The position numbers and the translations under genes were made by a program. This document shows, in pieces, positions 45,465 through 55,068 of a stretch of DNA of 64,000 nt (the first letter of the stretch is position 1; each line of letters begins with the position of its first letter). The stretch comes from Parahaliea aestuarii (GTDB lineage Bacteria; Pseudomonadota; Gammaproteobacteria; Pseudomonadales; Halieaceae): positions 558,001 to 622,000 of the forward strand of contig NZ_VRYZ01000001.1 of NCBI RefSeq assembly GCF_008064635.1, given 5' to 3'. The notes below the pieces were generated by a model. It made no database searches. It worked only from the letters and a program-made list of their open reading frames with translations, and was not told the origin of the DNA.

Positions 45465-48118
45465 GTCGACTAATGTCTATCTACGAGCGCAGCGTGCTGC
45501 GCCACCCCTGGCTGTGGCTGGCTTTTGTGCTGGCCCTGCTGCTGGCCTGCGCCACGCAACTCGGCAAACTCAAGCTGGACGCCTCCGCCGACTCCCTGAT
45601 GCTGCAGGGTGACCCGGCGCTGGATTTCTACCGGGAAATCAGCAGCGAATACAGTGCCGAGGACTTCCTCATCATCACCTGGCAGCCGCAGGCGGCGCTG
45701 TTGAGCGATGCCTCGCTGGAGCCCCTGTCGCGGATGGCGGATGAGTTGCGACAGCTGCCGGGGGTGTCCTCGGTGGTGACGGTACTGGACGTACCGCTGC
45801 TGGAGAGCCCGCCGGTAGGGCTTTCGGACATCACCGGCAGCGATCCACTGCCGAGCCTGCGCGATCCCGGTATCGACCGCGAACTCGCGCTACAGGAGTT
45901 CACCACCAGCCCCATTTATTCGCAGTTGCTGGTGAGTCGCGACGGCGATGTCACCGCAGTGCAGATCAACCTGCAGCGTGACCAGCGTTATTTCGAACTG
46001 CTGGGCGAGCGCGAAGCCCTGCGTCGCGCCCGTCAGGAAGGCGAGCTGGATGCCAGCGATGCGGCGGAGCTGGAGCAGGTGGAGGCGGCGTTCAAGGCAC
46101 ACAGCGCCAAAGCCCTGGAAGCCCAGAGCGCGCTGGTGCAGTCGGTGCGCGACATCGCCGACAGCTACCGCGAGCACGCCCGCCTCTTCGTCGGCGGCGT
46201 GCCGATGATCACTGCCGATATGATCACTTTCGTGCGCTCCGACCTGGTGCTGTTTGGCAGCGCCATCCTCGGCGTCATGCTGCTGGTGCTGGCGGTGATC
46301 TTCCGCCGGGTGCGCTGGGTGGTGATTCCGCTGGTCACCTGCAGCGCCTCGGTGCTGGTGATGCTCGGCATCCTGGCAGTATTCGACTGGCGCATGACGG
46401 TGATCTCGTCCAACTTCGTGGCGGTGCTGCTGATCATCAGCCTGGCCATATCCATTCACCTGATCGTGCGCTACCGCGAGTTGCACGCGGCGGACCCGGA
46501 TGGCGACCTGTTTCAGCGGGTCAGCGACACTGTGCGGCTGATGGTGGTGCCCTGTACCTACACCGGCATCACCACCATTGTCGCCTTTGTCTCGCTGGTG
46601 GTGTCCGGCATCCAGCCGGTGATCGACTTCGGCTGGATGATGACCACCGGCATCGTGGTGTCGCTGCTGCTGGCCTTTATCCTGGTGCCCTGCCTGATCC
46701 TGGTATGGCCCCACGGCCGCCCCCACCGCTATGCCGCGGAGGGCACGCCGCTCACCATCTATTTCGCCCGCGCAACGGATCATTTCCACCGCAGCATCAT
46801 CGCGGTCACCGTGTTGCTGTGCCTGCTGGTGGTGGTCGGGGTGTCGCAACTGAAGGTGGAAAACCGCTTTATCGACTACTTCAAGGACACCACTGAAATC
46901 TATCGCGGCATGGAGTTGCTGGATGCCAGGCTGGGCGGGACGATTCCCCTCGATATCCTGTTGAGCGCCCCGGCCAACGACGAACCGCTGCCCGGCCTGG
47001 AGCCGGCCGGTACCGCAGATGCGTCGCCACCGGCGGCGGACGATCCCTTCCTGGCGGAGTTGGAAGAGGGCGAGGACGCCGGCGCGGACTTTGCTGATTT
47101 CGGCACCTCCGCGGCCGGCGACGACAGCTTCGCCGATTCCGGCGAGGGTGACGACTGGGCCGACGACGGCTTCGGCGATGAGAGCTTCGATTTCGCCGGT
47201 CCCGCGGGCAGCTTCAAGCCGAGTTACTGGTTCAGCCTCGACGGCATGCGTCGCATCGATGCCGCCCACGCCCTGGTGGACCAGCAGCCGGAAACCGGCA
47301 AGGTGCTGTCCCTGTCCACCGTGTTCCAGGTGGTGCGCAACCTGCTGGGCGACGATATCGGCAGTGTCGAGCTGGCCCTGGTGCAGAAGAGCCTGCCGGA
47401 TGATATTGCGGCGATGATGGTCGATCCCTACTTCTCCGCCGACAACGAGCAGGCCCGCATCACCGTGCGCGTCATGGAAACCAGCAAGGAATTGCGCCGG
47501 GACGCCTTCCTGGAGCGCCTGCATGGCGACCTGGCGGACACCCTCGACATGGCGCCGGAAGACATCCAGTTCACCGGCATGCTGGTGCTTTACAACAACG
47601 TGCTACAGAGCCTGTTCAAGTCCCAGATTCTGACGCTGGGCGCGGTGTTCGCCGCCATCCTGCTGATGTTTGTGCTGCTGTTCCGCTCCTTCAGCCTGGC
47701 CCTGGTCGCGCTGGCGCCGAACATACTGGCCGCGGGTATCGTGCTGGGCACCATGGGCCTGCTGGGTATCCCGCTGGACATCATGACCATCACTATCGCC
47801 GCCATCGTGGTGGGGATCGGGGTGGACGACTGCATTCACTACGTGCACCGTTACCTGCGGGAATTCCGCGTGGACCGGGACTACCTGGCGGCCATGTACC
47901 GCTGTCACGGCAGTATCGGGCGCGCGATGTACTACACCACCATTACCGTAGTGATCGGTTTCGCCATGCTCACCCTGTCCAACTTCAATCCCAGCATCTA
48001 CTTCGGCCTGCTCACCGTGATGGCGATGGTGGCGGCGGTGCTCGGCGCGTTGCTGTTGCTGCCGCTGCTGATTGTGCTGTTCAAGCCGCTGGGGCCAGAA
48101 GGCGTGGAGGCGCAGTGA
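45461..48118 (+). CDS. RND/MMPL-family membrane transporter with acidic insertion
   Basis: An 885-aa exporter of the hydrophobe/MMPL type: TM1, a large periplasmic loop (about 35–245), five helices (about 255–430), a second half starting with TM7 near 455, a second periplasmic loop and five helices at about 710–880. The conserved GVGVDDCIHYVHRY stretch lies in the second block. The second loop contains an Asp/Glu/Gly/Ala-rich low-complexity insert at about residues 503–587. Substrate unknown; relatives export lipids or hopanoids. Overlaps mpl by four bases. Confidence 0.9.
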   Translation: MSRLMSIYERSVLRHPWLWLAFVLALLLACATQLGKLKLDASADSLMLQGDPALDFYREISSEYSAEDFLIITWQPQAALLSDASLEPLSRMADELRQLPGVSSVVTVLDVPLLESPPVGLSDITGSDPLPSLRDPGIDRELALQEFTTSPIYSQLLVSRDGDVTAVQINLQRDQRYFELLGEREALRRARQEGELDASDAAELEQVEAAFKAHSAKALEAQSALVQSVRDIADSYREHARLFVGGVPMITADMITFVRSDLVLFGSAILGVMLLVLAVIFRRVRWVVIPLVTCSASVLVMLGILAVFDWRMTVISSNFVAVLLIISLAISIHLIVRYRELHAADPDGDLFQRVSDTVRLMVVPCTYTGITTIVAFVSLVVSGIQPVIDFGWMMTTGIVVSLLLAFILVPCLILVWPHGRPHRYAAEGTPLTIYFARATDHFHRSIIAVTVLLCLLVVVGVSQLKVENRFIDYFKDTTEIYRGMELLDARLGGTIPLDILLSAPANDEPLPGLEPAGTADASPPAADDPFLAELEEGEDAGADFADFGTSAAGDDSFADSGEGDDWADDGFGDESFDFAGPAGSFKPSYWFSLDGMRRIDAAHALVDQQPETGKVLSLSTVFQVVRNLLGDDIGSVELALVQKSLPDDIAAMMVDPYFSADNEQARITVRVMETSKELRRDAFLERLHGDLADTLDMAPEDIQFTGMLVLYNNVLQSLFKSQILTLGAVFAAILLMFVLLFRSFSLALVALAPNILAAGIVLGTMGLLGIPLDIMTITIAAIVVGIGVDDCIHYVHRYLREFRVDRDYLAAMYRCHGSIGRAMYYTTITVVIGFAMLTLSNFNPSIYFGLLTVMAMVAAVLGALLLLPLLIVLFKPLGPEGVEAQ

Positions 48119-48119
48119 T

Positions 48120-48377
48120 ATGGACTGTCGCAGCGGCTGCGGTGCCTGCTGCATCGCGCCCTCGATTACCCGGCCCTACTACGGCATGCCCCAGGGCAAG
48201 CCGGCGGGGGTGCGCTGTATACACCTGGATGAGGCGATGGCCTGTCGCCTGTTCAACGACCCGCGCCGGCCCGCCGTGTGCGCCGCCTTCAGGGCGGAAC
48301 CCGAGGTTTGCGGCGAGAGCCGGGAACAGGCCCTGCAGATTCTCGACGCGCTGGAAATCCTGAGCCGACCCGGTTGA
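48120..48377 (+). CDS. YkgJ-family cysteine-cluster protein
   Basis: An 85-aa Cys-rich protein. CRSGCGACC at the N-terminus, then Cys at VRCIH, ACRLF, VCAAF and EVCGES, the pattern of the YkgJ (UPF0153) family, possibly binding zinc or an Fe-S cluster. It starts 2 nt after the MMPL stop and ends 6 nt before the LON-domain gene, so it is in the same operon. Confidence 0.88.
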   Translation: MDCRSGCGACCIAPSITRPYYGMPQGKPAGVRCIHLDEAMACRLFNDPRRPAVCAAFRAEPEVCGESREQALQILDALEILSRPG

Positions 48378-48383
48378 TTCGCT

Positions 48384-48998
48384 ATGGCTGAAACCACCGA
48401 AATCCCCCTGTTTCCCCTGTCTGGTGTGCTCCTGCCCCACGGCCGCATGCCCCTGCGTATCTTCGAGCGCCGCTATCTCGACCTGGTGCGCGACTGCATG
48501 CGCAACAACGTGGGCTTCGGAGTCGCCTGGATTCGCCGCGGCGAGGAGGTCGCCCAGCGCGGCCGTGCCCGCCCCGAGCTCGGCGATTGGGGCACCTACG
48601 CCCGCATTGTCGACTGGGACCAGCTCAAGGACGGCCTGCTGGGCATCACCATTGAAGGCGAGCGCCGCTTTTCCCTTCTGCGCAGCAGCGTTGCCGGCTC
48701 GCAACTGGTGATGGGAGAGGTGCAACTGGACGCCCCCCCGCCCCGCCTGCCGGTGGCTGCCGAGTGGGAGAGCCTGGTGGAGGTGCTGCAGAGTCTGGAG
48801 GCCCACCCCCACGTGGAGCGCATGGGCCTGGCGATCGACTACCAGAACGCCTGGCAGGTGGCCTACACCCTGATCCAGTTGCTGCCGCTGGAGGAATCCC
48901 TGAAGTACTCCCTGCTCGGGCTGGATGACCTCGAGCAGGTCGTCGAAGCGCTGAACGACATCCTCAACCGGATCAGCGGCGAGGACTACGACGCCTAG
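48384..48998 (+). CDS. LON-protease substrate-binding domain protein
   Basis: A 204-aa stand-alone N-terminal LON (PUA-like) domain without ATPase or protease parts. The core is [29 protein letters not shown] followed by strands and a helical C-terminal bundle. Found widely as a single-domain protein of unclear role. The stop overlaps the convergent rnt stop by four bases. Confidence 0.9.
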   Translation: MAETTEIPLFPLSGVLLPHGRMPLRIFERRYLDLVRDCMRNNVGFGVAWIRRGEEVAQRGRARPELGDWGTYARIVDWDQLKDGLLGITIEGERRFSLLRSSVAGSQLVMGEVQLDAPPPRLPVAAEWESLVEVLQSLEAHPHVERMGLAIDYQNAWQVAYTLIQLLPLEESLKYSLLGLDDLEQVVEALNDILNRISGEDYDA

Positions 48999-49606
48999 TC
49001 GAAGTTCGGCATCCAGCCGCCGCTTTCCTTCCAGCGATTGACGATCTCACAGAACAGTTCTGCGGTGCGCTCGGCATCGTAGGCGGCGGAGTGCGCCTCG
49101 TTGTTGTCAAAGGTGATGCCCGCCTCGCTGCAGGCGCGCGCCAGTACTGTCTGGCCATAGGCCAGGCCCGCCAGGGTTGCGGTATCGAAGTGGGAAAAGG
49201 GGTGGAAGGGGTTGCGCTTGATGCCGCAGCGCGCCACCGCGGCGTTCACGAAGCCCGCGTCAAAATGTGCGTTATGGCCTACCAGGATGGCGCGATTGCA
49301 GCCCTGGTCCTTGATCTCCTTGCGCACCACCTGGAACATCTCGGTCAGTGCCTGCTCCTCGGGGATGGCTTCGCGGAAGGGATGCCATGGATCAATGCCG
49401 GTGAAATCCAGCGCCGCCTGTTCGATGTTGGCGCCTTCGAAGGGATGCACGTTGAAGTTCACGGTGCGATGTACCGACAGCATGCCGTCGCTGTCCATGC
49501 GCACGATAGATGCGGCGATTTCCAGAATGGCGTCGGTGGCCGAGTTAAAGCCGCCGGTTTCCAGGTCGACCACCACCGGCAGAAAGCCCCGGAAGCGGTC
49601 GCACAT
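48995..49606 (-). CDS. rnt: Ribonuclease T
   Basis: DEDDh 3'–5' exoribonuclease for tRNA/5S end trimming. About 203 aa with motif [21 protein letters not shown], motif [17 protein letters not shown] and motif [17 protein letters not shown]. Start ATG 49606 is used; a TTG at 49630 with GAGGACTGAT upstream would add 8 residues and is equally plausible. It follows pyrC closely on the same strand. Confidence 0.95.
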   Translation of the reverse strand: MCDRFRGFLPVVVDLETGGFNSATDAILEIAASIVRMDSDGMLSVHRTVNFNVHPFEGANIEQAALDFTGIDPWHPFREAIPEEQALTEMFQVVRKEIKDQGCNRAILVGHNAHFDAGFVNAAVARCGIKRNPFHPFSHFDTATLAGLAYGQTVLARACSEAGITFDNNEAHSAAYDAERTAELFCEIVNRWKESGGWMPNFD

Positions 49607-49632
49607 ATGGTGTGGTCCCGAGTCCAGCAAAA

Positions 49633-50673
49633 TCAGTCCTCGCGCACCTGCCAGCCCACCGTTTCAGCGGCGCGCATGGGGGTGAGGGGCGCATCGCCCA
49701 GCGGCAGGGAAGCGGGCACCTGCCAGTCCTGTTTCACCAGGGTAATCCGGTCGCTGTTGCGCGGCAGGCCGTAGAAATCCGTGCCGAAGTGGCTGGCGAA
49801 GCCCTCCAGCCGGTCCAGTGCGCCCTGGCTGTCAAAGGCCTCGGCGTAGAGTTCTATCGCCGCGTGGGCGGTGTACACCCCGGCGCAGCCGCAGGGGCTT
49901 TCCTTGGCATTGGTGGCGTGGGGGGCCGAATCCGTGCCGAGGAAGAACTTCGGGCTGCCGGAGGTCGCCGCCTGCAGCAGGGCCTGCTGGTGGGTATCGC
50001 GCTTGAGGATGGGCAGACAGTAATAGTGGGGGCGAATGCCGCCCACCAGCATGTCGTTGCGGTTCAGCAGCAGGTGGTGGGCGGTGATCGTCGCCGCCAC
50101 ATTGGCCGGTGCCTGGCCGACAAAGGCCGCCGCATCGGCGGTGGTGATGTGCTCCAGTACCACCCGCAGGCCGGGGAAGCGCTGCACGATCGGCGCCAGG
50201 TGGCGCTCGATAAATACCGCCTCGCGGTCAAAAATATCGATGCCCCTGTCCGTCACCTCGCCGTGTACCAGTAGCGGCAGGTCGTGCTTCTCCATCGCTT
50301 CCAGCGTCGGATACAGGCCCGCCAGGTCAGCCACGCCGGCGGCGGAATTGGTGGTGGCCCCGGCCGGGTACAGTTTGATGGCGTGGACGAATTCGCTATC
50401 GGCGGCGCGCTGGACTTCCTCTGCCGTGGTGCGGTCGGTGAGATAGAGGGTCATCAGCGGTTCGAACTGCCGCCCGAGGCCGGCCATGGCCGCCTGGATG
50501 CGTTCCCGATAGGCCGTCGCGTCCGCCACGGTGGTCACTGGCGGGGTGAGGTTGGGCATGACGATGGCGCGGCCAAAGTAGCGCGCCATGTCGCGGCAGG
50601 TGTCGGGCAGGGCGGCGCCGTCACGCAGGTGGACGTGCCAGTCGTCGGGGCGGGTGATGGTTAGTTCGGTCAC
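49633..50673 (-). CDS. pyrC: Dihydroorotase (PyrC, class II)
   Basis: Zinc amidohydrolase of pyrimidine synthesis, 346 aa, like E. coli PyrC. Metal motif [10 protein letters not shown], carboxylated lysine segment [27 protein letters not shown] and the C-terminal [11 protein letters not shown] start at 50673; a longer frame reading into the repeat region is rejected. rnt follows. Confidence 0.96.
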   Translation of the reverse strand: MTELTITRPDDWHVHLRDGAALPDTCRDMARYFGRAIVMPNLTPPVTTVADATAYRERIQAAMAGLGRQFEPLMTLYLTDRTTAEEVQRAADSEFVHAIKLYPAGATTNSAAGVADLAGLYPTLEAMEKHDLPLLVHGEVTDRGIDIFDREAVFIERHLAPIVQRFPGLRVVLEHITTADAAAFVGQAPANVAATITAHHLLLNRNDMLVGGIRPHYYCLPILKRDTHQQALLQAATSGSPKFFLGTDSAPHATNAKESPCGCAGVYTAHAAIELYAEAFDSQGALDRLEGFASHFGTDFYGLPRNSDRITLVKQDWQVPASLPLGDAPLTPMRAAETVGWQVRED

Positions 50674-50800
50674 GGGGCGGTGTCGGGCAGCTTGGGAAAG
50701 GGCGCATGCTATCACACCTTGGGGGCCCGGATCCGGTCTCGGTACCGCCAGTCGAATTTCGTAGTACTGGCCAGTGGCACTGCGAAACCCGTCACCCGCA

Positions 50801-50897
50801 GCGGGAAGGGCTGTGCTGAGACACGCCGTTAATACGTCCATGTAGGCTCGGCAGCGCCCGTCCAGGGCGCTGACGGTCCCAGCACAGCCCTTCCCGC
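50801..50897 (+). repeat. Structured intergenic repeat, copy C (+)
   Basis: 18-nt arms (50801–50818 and 50880–50897) are perfect complements. Inside are ACACGCCGTT, the shared 19-mer (50831–50849), the inner hairpin CAGCGCCC-GTCCA-GGGCGCTG (50852–50872) and ACGGTCCC. The arm sequence (starting GCGGGAAGGG) is specific to this copy. Confidence 0.9.
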
Positions 50898-50969
50898 CAC
50901 GTGCGACTCCACCGATGCCGAATTCAACCACTGTGTAATCTGGTGTCTCGCAACAATGCAGGTGTCGAT

Positions 50970-51066
50970 CTGTCGTATGGGATTCCGGGACCGTCAGCGG
51001 CCTGGATGGCCGCTGAAGAGACTACATGGATGTATTCACGGCGTGTCCCGGAATCCCATACGACAG
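50970..51066 (-). repeat. Structured intergenic repeat, copy D (−)
   Basis: 22-nt perfectly complementary arms (50970–50991 and 51045–51066, starting CTGTCGTATGG). The shared 19-mer is at 51018–51036 (one change) and the inner hairpin, read on the minus strand as CAGCGGCC-ATCCA-GGCCGCTG, at 50995–51015. The outer word GGCGGCACCGGGCTACGGAG follows at 51067, matching the flank of copy B. Confidence 0.9.
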
Positions 51067-51214
51067 GGCGGCACCGGGCTACGGAGTCGCCGCAGGACCA
51101 TCGACCCAAGATGGACTCTGCTTTCGCAGGAGTGACTCTCGTCTGGAATAGAAGCACTGCGCCCAGTAGAATATGCCCCCTTTTCAACCCAAGTAATCGC
51201 GCGGGAAGCCCATC

Positions 51215-52435
<1,221 letters not shown>

Positions 52436-52476
52436 CTCCCTGCCAGGCAGGCTACCCACCCTGCTAACCGATAGTG

Positions 52477-52498
52477 CGCCCCTGCCTGGACAGGGGCG
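52477..52498. terminator. Hairpin between convergent argG and VOC genes
   Basis: Stem CGCCCCTG (52477–52484) / CAGGGGCG (52491–52498). No T run, but position between convergent stops and an 8-bp GC stem suggest a bidirectional terminator. Confidence 0.5.
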
Positions 52499-52504
52499 AC
52501 CTGT

Positions 52505-52966
52505 TCAGCCTTTGGCAAACTCCGCCATTCGCTGTTTCAGTTCTTCTTGCGGAACATCTTCTACATGGGTGGCCAGCGTCCACACATGGCCGAAGGGGTC
52601 GCGGAAGGTGCCGGACCGATCGCCGTAGAACTGGTTAGTCACTGGCCGCAACTCGGTGCCCCCGGCTGCGACGGCGGTACTGAATCCGGAATCGACATTC
52701 TCCAGGTAGATCATCAGGCCCACCGCGCTGCCGTTGAGGGTCTCCGGACCGACGTTGCCCATCTCCGGGAACTCGTCTGCCAGCATGATGATGGAGCTGC
52801 CGATTCTCAGCTCGGCGTGGCCAATGCGACCATCGTCCATCTCCAGGCGAAACAGCTCCTCTGCGTCGAGGGCGCGGCAATAGAAATCGATGGCCTCGGT
52901 GGCGTTGCGCACCGACAGGTAGGGGGTGACGGAGTGGTAGCCGTCGGGGATTGGTTTGACGCTCAT
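52505..52966 (-). CDS. VOC-family protein (PhnB/glyoxalase-like)
   Basis: A 153-aa vicinal-oxygen-chelate protein: HSVTPYLSVRNATEAIDFYCRALDAEELFRLEMDDGRIGHAELRIGSS...LADE and ...FRDPFGHVWTLATHVEDV, typical of the PhnB-like subgroup, which usually lacks a complete metal site. Function unknown. The tail EELKQRMAEFAKG is common in the subgroup. Confidence 0.9.
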   Translation of the reverse strand: MSVKPIPDGYHSVTPYLSVRNATEAIDFYCRALDAEELFRLEMDDGRIGHAELRIGSSIIMLADEFPEMGNVGPETLNGSAVGLMIYLENVDSGFSTAVAAGGTELRPVTNQFYGDRSGTFRDPFGHVWTLATHVEDVPQEELKQRMAEFAKG

Positions 52967-53152
52967 GGCAGGGTCTCCTTGGACATGGCCGGACAGGGTG
53001 CGTGCCCCTGACAGGCGCTCCGGGCCGGCACCCAGCTACAGCATAGACACCCTGGAGGATTCTGCCTGGCAGTGAATGAGCGGGTGCAAAATGATCCCGA
53101 TTGGGTTAAATATCACCTTCGGGCCGCAGGGGGTGGCCTCTGGAGAACTGGC

Positions 53153-54865
53153 ATGCCCAAGCTACCGTCCGCGCTGCTGCGGCTCATTCTGCTATCGATA
53201 TTGTCGGCGCCGACTTTTTCCTCCGTAGCTCAGGAGGAACAAAGTCCTAAGGATACTGTGCCCGCGACTGACACGGTGCCAGCGACGCCACACAGTTTGA
53301 GCGATTTCAGCCACAGCGACGGGGTGCGCGTTGCCGATGTGGAACTGGATGGCGCCACCCTGTTCCGGGTGCGCGGTATCTCGGCGTTTCCCGCTGCCGA
53401 GCGAGCAAAGCGCATCCGCCAGCAAATCGTCGCCGTTGCCAGGAACCCTGAAATAGATCCCGAAGTTCGCCGCGCTGTGCTGCAGGGCGATCGCCTGCGG
53501 CTGGAAATTGACGGCGAACTGCTGGGCTACCTGCTCCCGGTAGATGCCGAGATCGAGGAGGTGCCACTGGAAGTGCTGGCGGAGGCGATCCTGCCACGTG
53601 TCAGCGAGGCCATTTTCAAATACCGGGAAACGCGCAGTTCCCGCAGCCTGCTGCGTAGCACCGGCATACTGTTGGGCATCACGGCAGTGGCAGGGCTGTT
53701 GTTATGGGGCATGAGCGCCCTGTTTCGCTGGCTCAACCGCCTGATCGAGCGGGCCGTCAAACTGCGCATCGAGCGCATTGAGAAGGCCTCGCACAAGGTC
53801 ATCGACGCCGCCCAGTTGTGGAGCTGGTTCGGTGGCCTGCTGAGGGGCCTGCGCACCCTGACACTTGCAGCCATAGTCCTCACCTGGCTGAACAGCGCGC
53901 TCGGTCTCTATCCCTGGACGCGGCCCTTTGCCACCGACATTTTCCGCCTGCTGCTCAACCCTCTGCAGAAGATGGGGGTGGGCCTGATTGAGTCACTCCC
54001 GGACCTGGTGTTCCTGGTGGTGCTGTACTTTGTCGTGCGATTCTTGTTGTCTGCCACCCACAACTTTTTCCAGCGTGTCGATCGCGGCTGGATTCGACTG
54101 GATAACTTCGACCGTGACTGGGCAATGCCCACCTATCGAATTGCGCGCATCCTGGTCATTGCCTTTGCATTGGTGGTGGCCTACCCCTACATACCCGGTT
54201 CGGATTCGGAGGCCTTCAAGGGAGTCAGTATCTTTCTCGGGGTGGTGTTCTCTATCGGCTCATCTTCCTTTATCGCCAATATGATCGCCGGGTACAGCCT
54301 GACCTATCGCGGCGCCTTCCGCGAGGGCGACCGGGTGAGAATCGGTGAGCACGTGGGCGATGTGGTGGATGTGCGGGCCCTGTCGACCCGCATGCGCTCG
54401 CTGAAGAACGAGGAGATCAACATTCCCAACTCCGAGGTGCTGGCGAGCGCGGTGGTGAATTACAGCACCTTCGGCCGCGAGCAAGGCATCATCCTGCACA
54501 CTGATGTCGGTATCGGCTACGACACGCCATGGCGCCAGGTGGAGGCCATGCTGCTGCAAGCCGCGGCGCGCACCGAGGGGCTGGAGCCCGAGCCGCCTCC
54601 GTTTGTATTGCAGACTTCGATGGGCGACTTCACCGTGGTCTACCAGTTAAACGCCTTTTGCCGCGATGCCGCGGCGATGATGAAGCTCTACAGCGCCCTG
54701 CACGCCAACATCCAGGACGTGTTCAACGAGTACGGGGTGCAGATCATGTCGCCCAATTACGAACAGGACCCGGCCGAGCTGAAAATAGTACCGAAAGAAC
54801 AGTGGTTTGCCGCGCCGGCAAAGCCACCTTCTCCCGCGAGCGGGAAACCGCTGCAGTCGCCATAG
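53153..54865 (+). CDS. MscS-type mechanosensitive channel with N-terminal periplasmic domain
   Basis: A 570-aa inner-membrane channel. Signal peptide (MPKLPSALLRLILLSILSAP...SVA), a periplasmic domain to about residue 175, about four or five helices (about 185–400), the MscS pore helix (FSIGSSSFIANMIAGYSLTY), beta domain (GDRVRIGEHVGDVVDV) and a C-terminal alpha/beta domain (FVLQTSMGDFTVVYQL). Start is the ATG at 53153 with GGAGAACTGGC; a longer start at 53072 would hide the signal peptide. The tail is Pro/Ser-rich. Confidence 0.9.
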   Translation: MPKLPSALLRLILLSILSAPTFSSVAQEEQSPKDTVPATDTVPATPHSLSDFSHSDGVRVADVELDGATLFRVRGISAFPAAERAKRIRQQIVAVARNPEIDPEVRRAVLQGDRLRLEIDGELLGYLLPVDAEIEEVPLEVLAEAILPRVSEAIFKYRETRSSRSLLRSTGILLGITAVAGLLLWGMSALFRWLNRLIERAVKLRIERIEKASHKVIDAAQLWSWFGGLLRGLRTLTLAAIVLTWLNSALGLYPWTRPFATDIFRLLLNPLQKMGVGLIESLPDLVFLVVLYFVVRFLLSATHNFFQRVDRGWIRLDNFDRDWAMPTYRIARILVIAFALVVAYPYIPGSDSEAFKGVSIFLGVVFSIGSSSFIANMIAGYSLTYRGAFREGDRVRIGEHVGDVVDVRALSTRMRSLKNEEINIPNSEVLASAVVNYSTFGREQGIILHTDVGIGYDTPWRQVEAMLLQAAARTEGLEPEPPPFVLQTSMGDFTVVYQLNAFCRDAAAMMKLYSALHANIQDVFNEYGVQIMSPNYEQDPAELKIVPKEQWFAAPAKPPSPASGKPLQSP

Positions 54866-54934
54866 TTCAATCATTATGCAGGCCGGATGGCCTGCATAAA
54901 CCCCTTGTTTGAATCGCCCCTGCCGGGGTGTTGG

Positions 54935-55000
54935 CTGTCACAAAACTGCCATACTGCGTCACAAAGCTGTCACGCCCCTGTCACTCAACGGGACTAATCT
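54935..55000 (+). promoter_or_regulatory. Pho-box array and −10 upstream of the TonB receptor
   Basis: CTGTCAC-type half-sites at 54935, 54946 (CTGCCAT), about 54957 (CGTCAC), 54967 and 54978, spaced 10–11 bp apart, as PhoB direct repeats are. The first pair gives CTGTCACAAAACTGCCAT, close to the pho-box consensus. A −10-like TAATCT lies at 54995–55000, about 10 bp past the last half-site, where PhoB replaces the −35. Indicates phosphate-starvation control. Confidence 0.72.
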
Positions 55001-55068
55001 GCCGCCTTTTCCGGAGGTGCGCGGGGGCGTACTTCCGCACAAAAGACCAAAGTGGGAGTACATGTGAC

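Larger units (their letters stand above)
50674..51214. other. Intergenic stretch holding repeat pair C/D
   Basis: 541 nt between divergent pyrC and argG. It contains repeat C (+) and repeat D (−), about 72 nt apart, in the same inverted arrangement as A/B. The argG promoter must lie within or after copy D. Short reading frames here run through the palindromes and are not regarded as genes. Confidence 0.7.

Noticed and set aside
25847-51066. Interpreting the four repeats as a CRISPR array or IS ends
   Set aside because: No regular spacers and no transposase gene; copies are single hairpins in inverted pairs at two distant loci.
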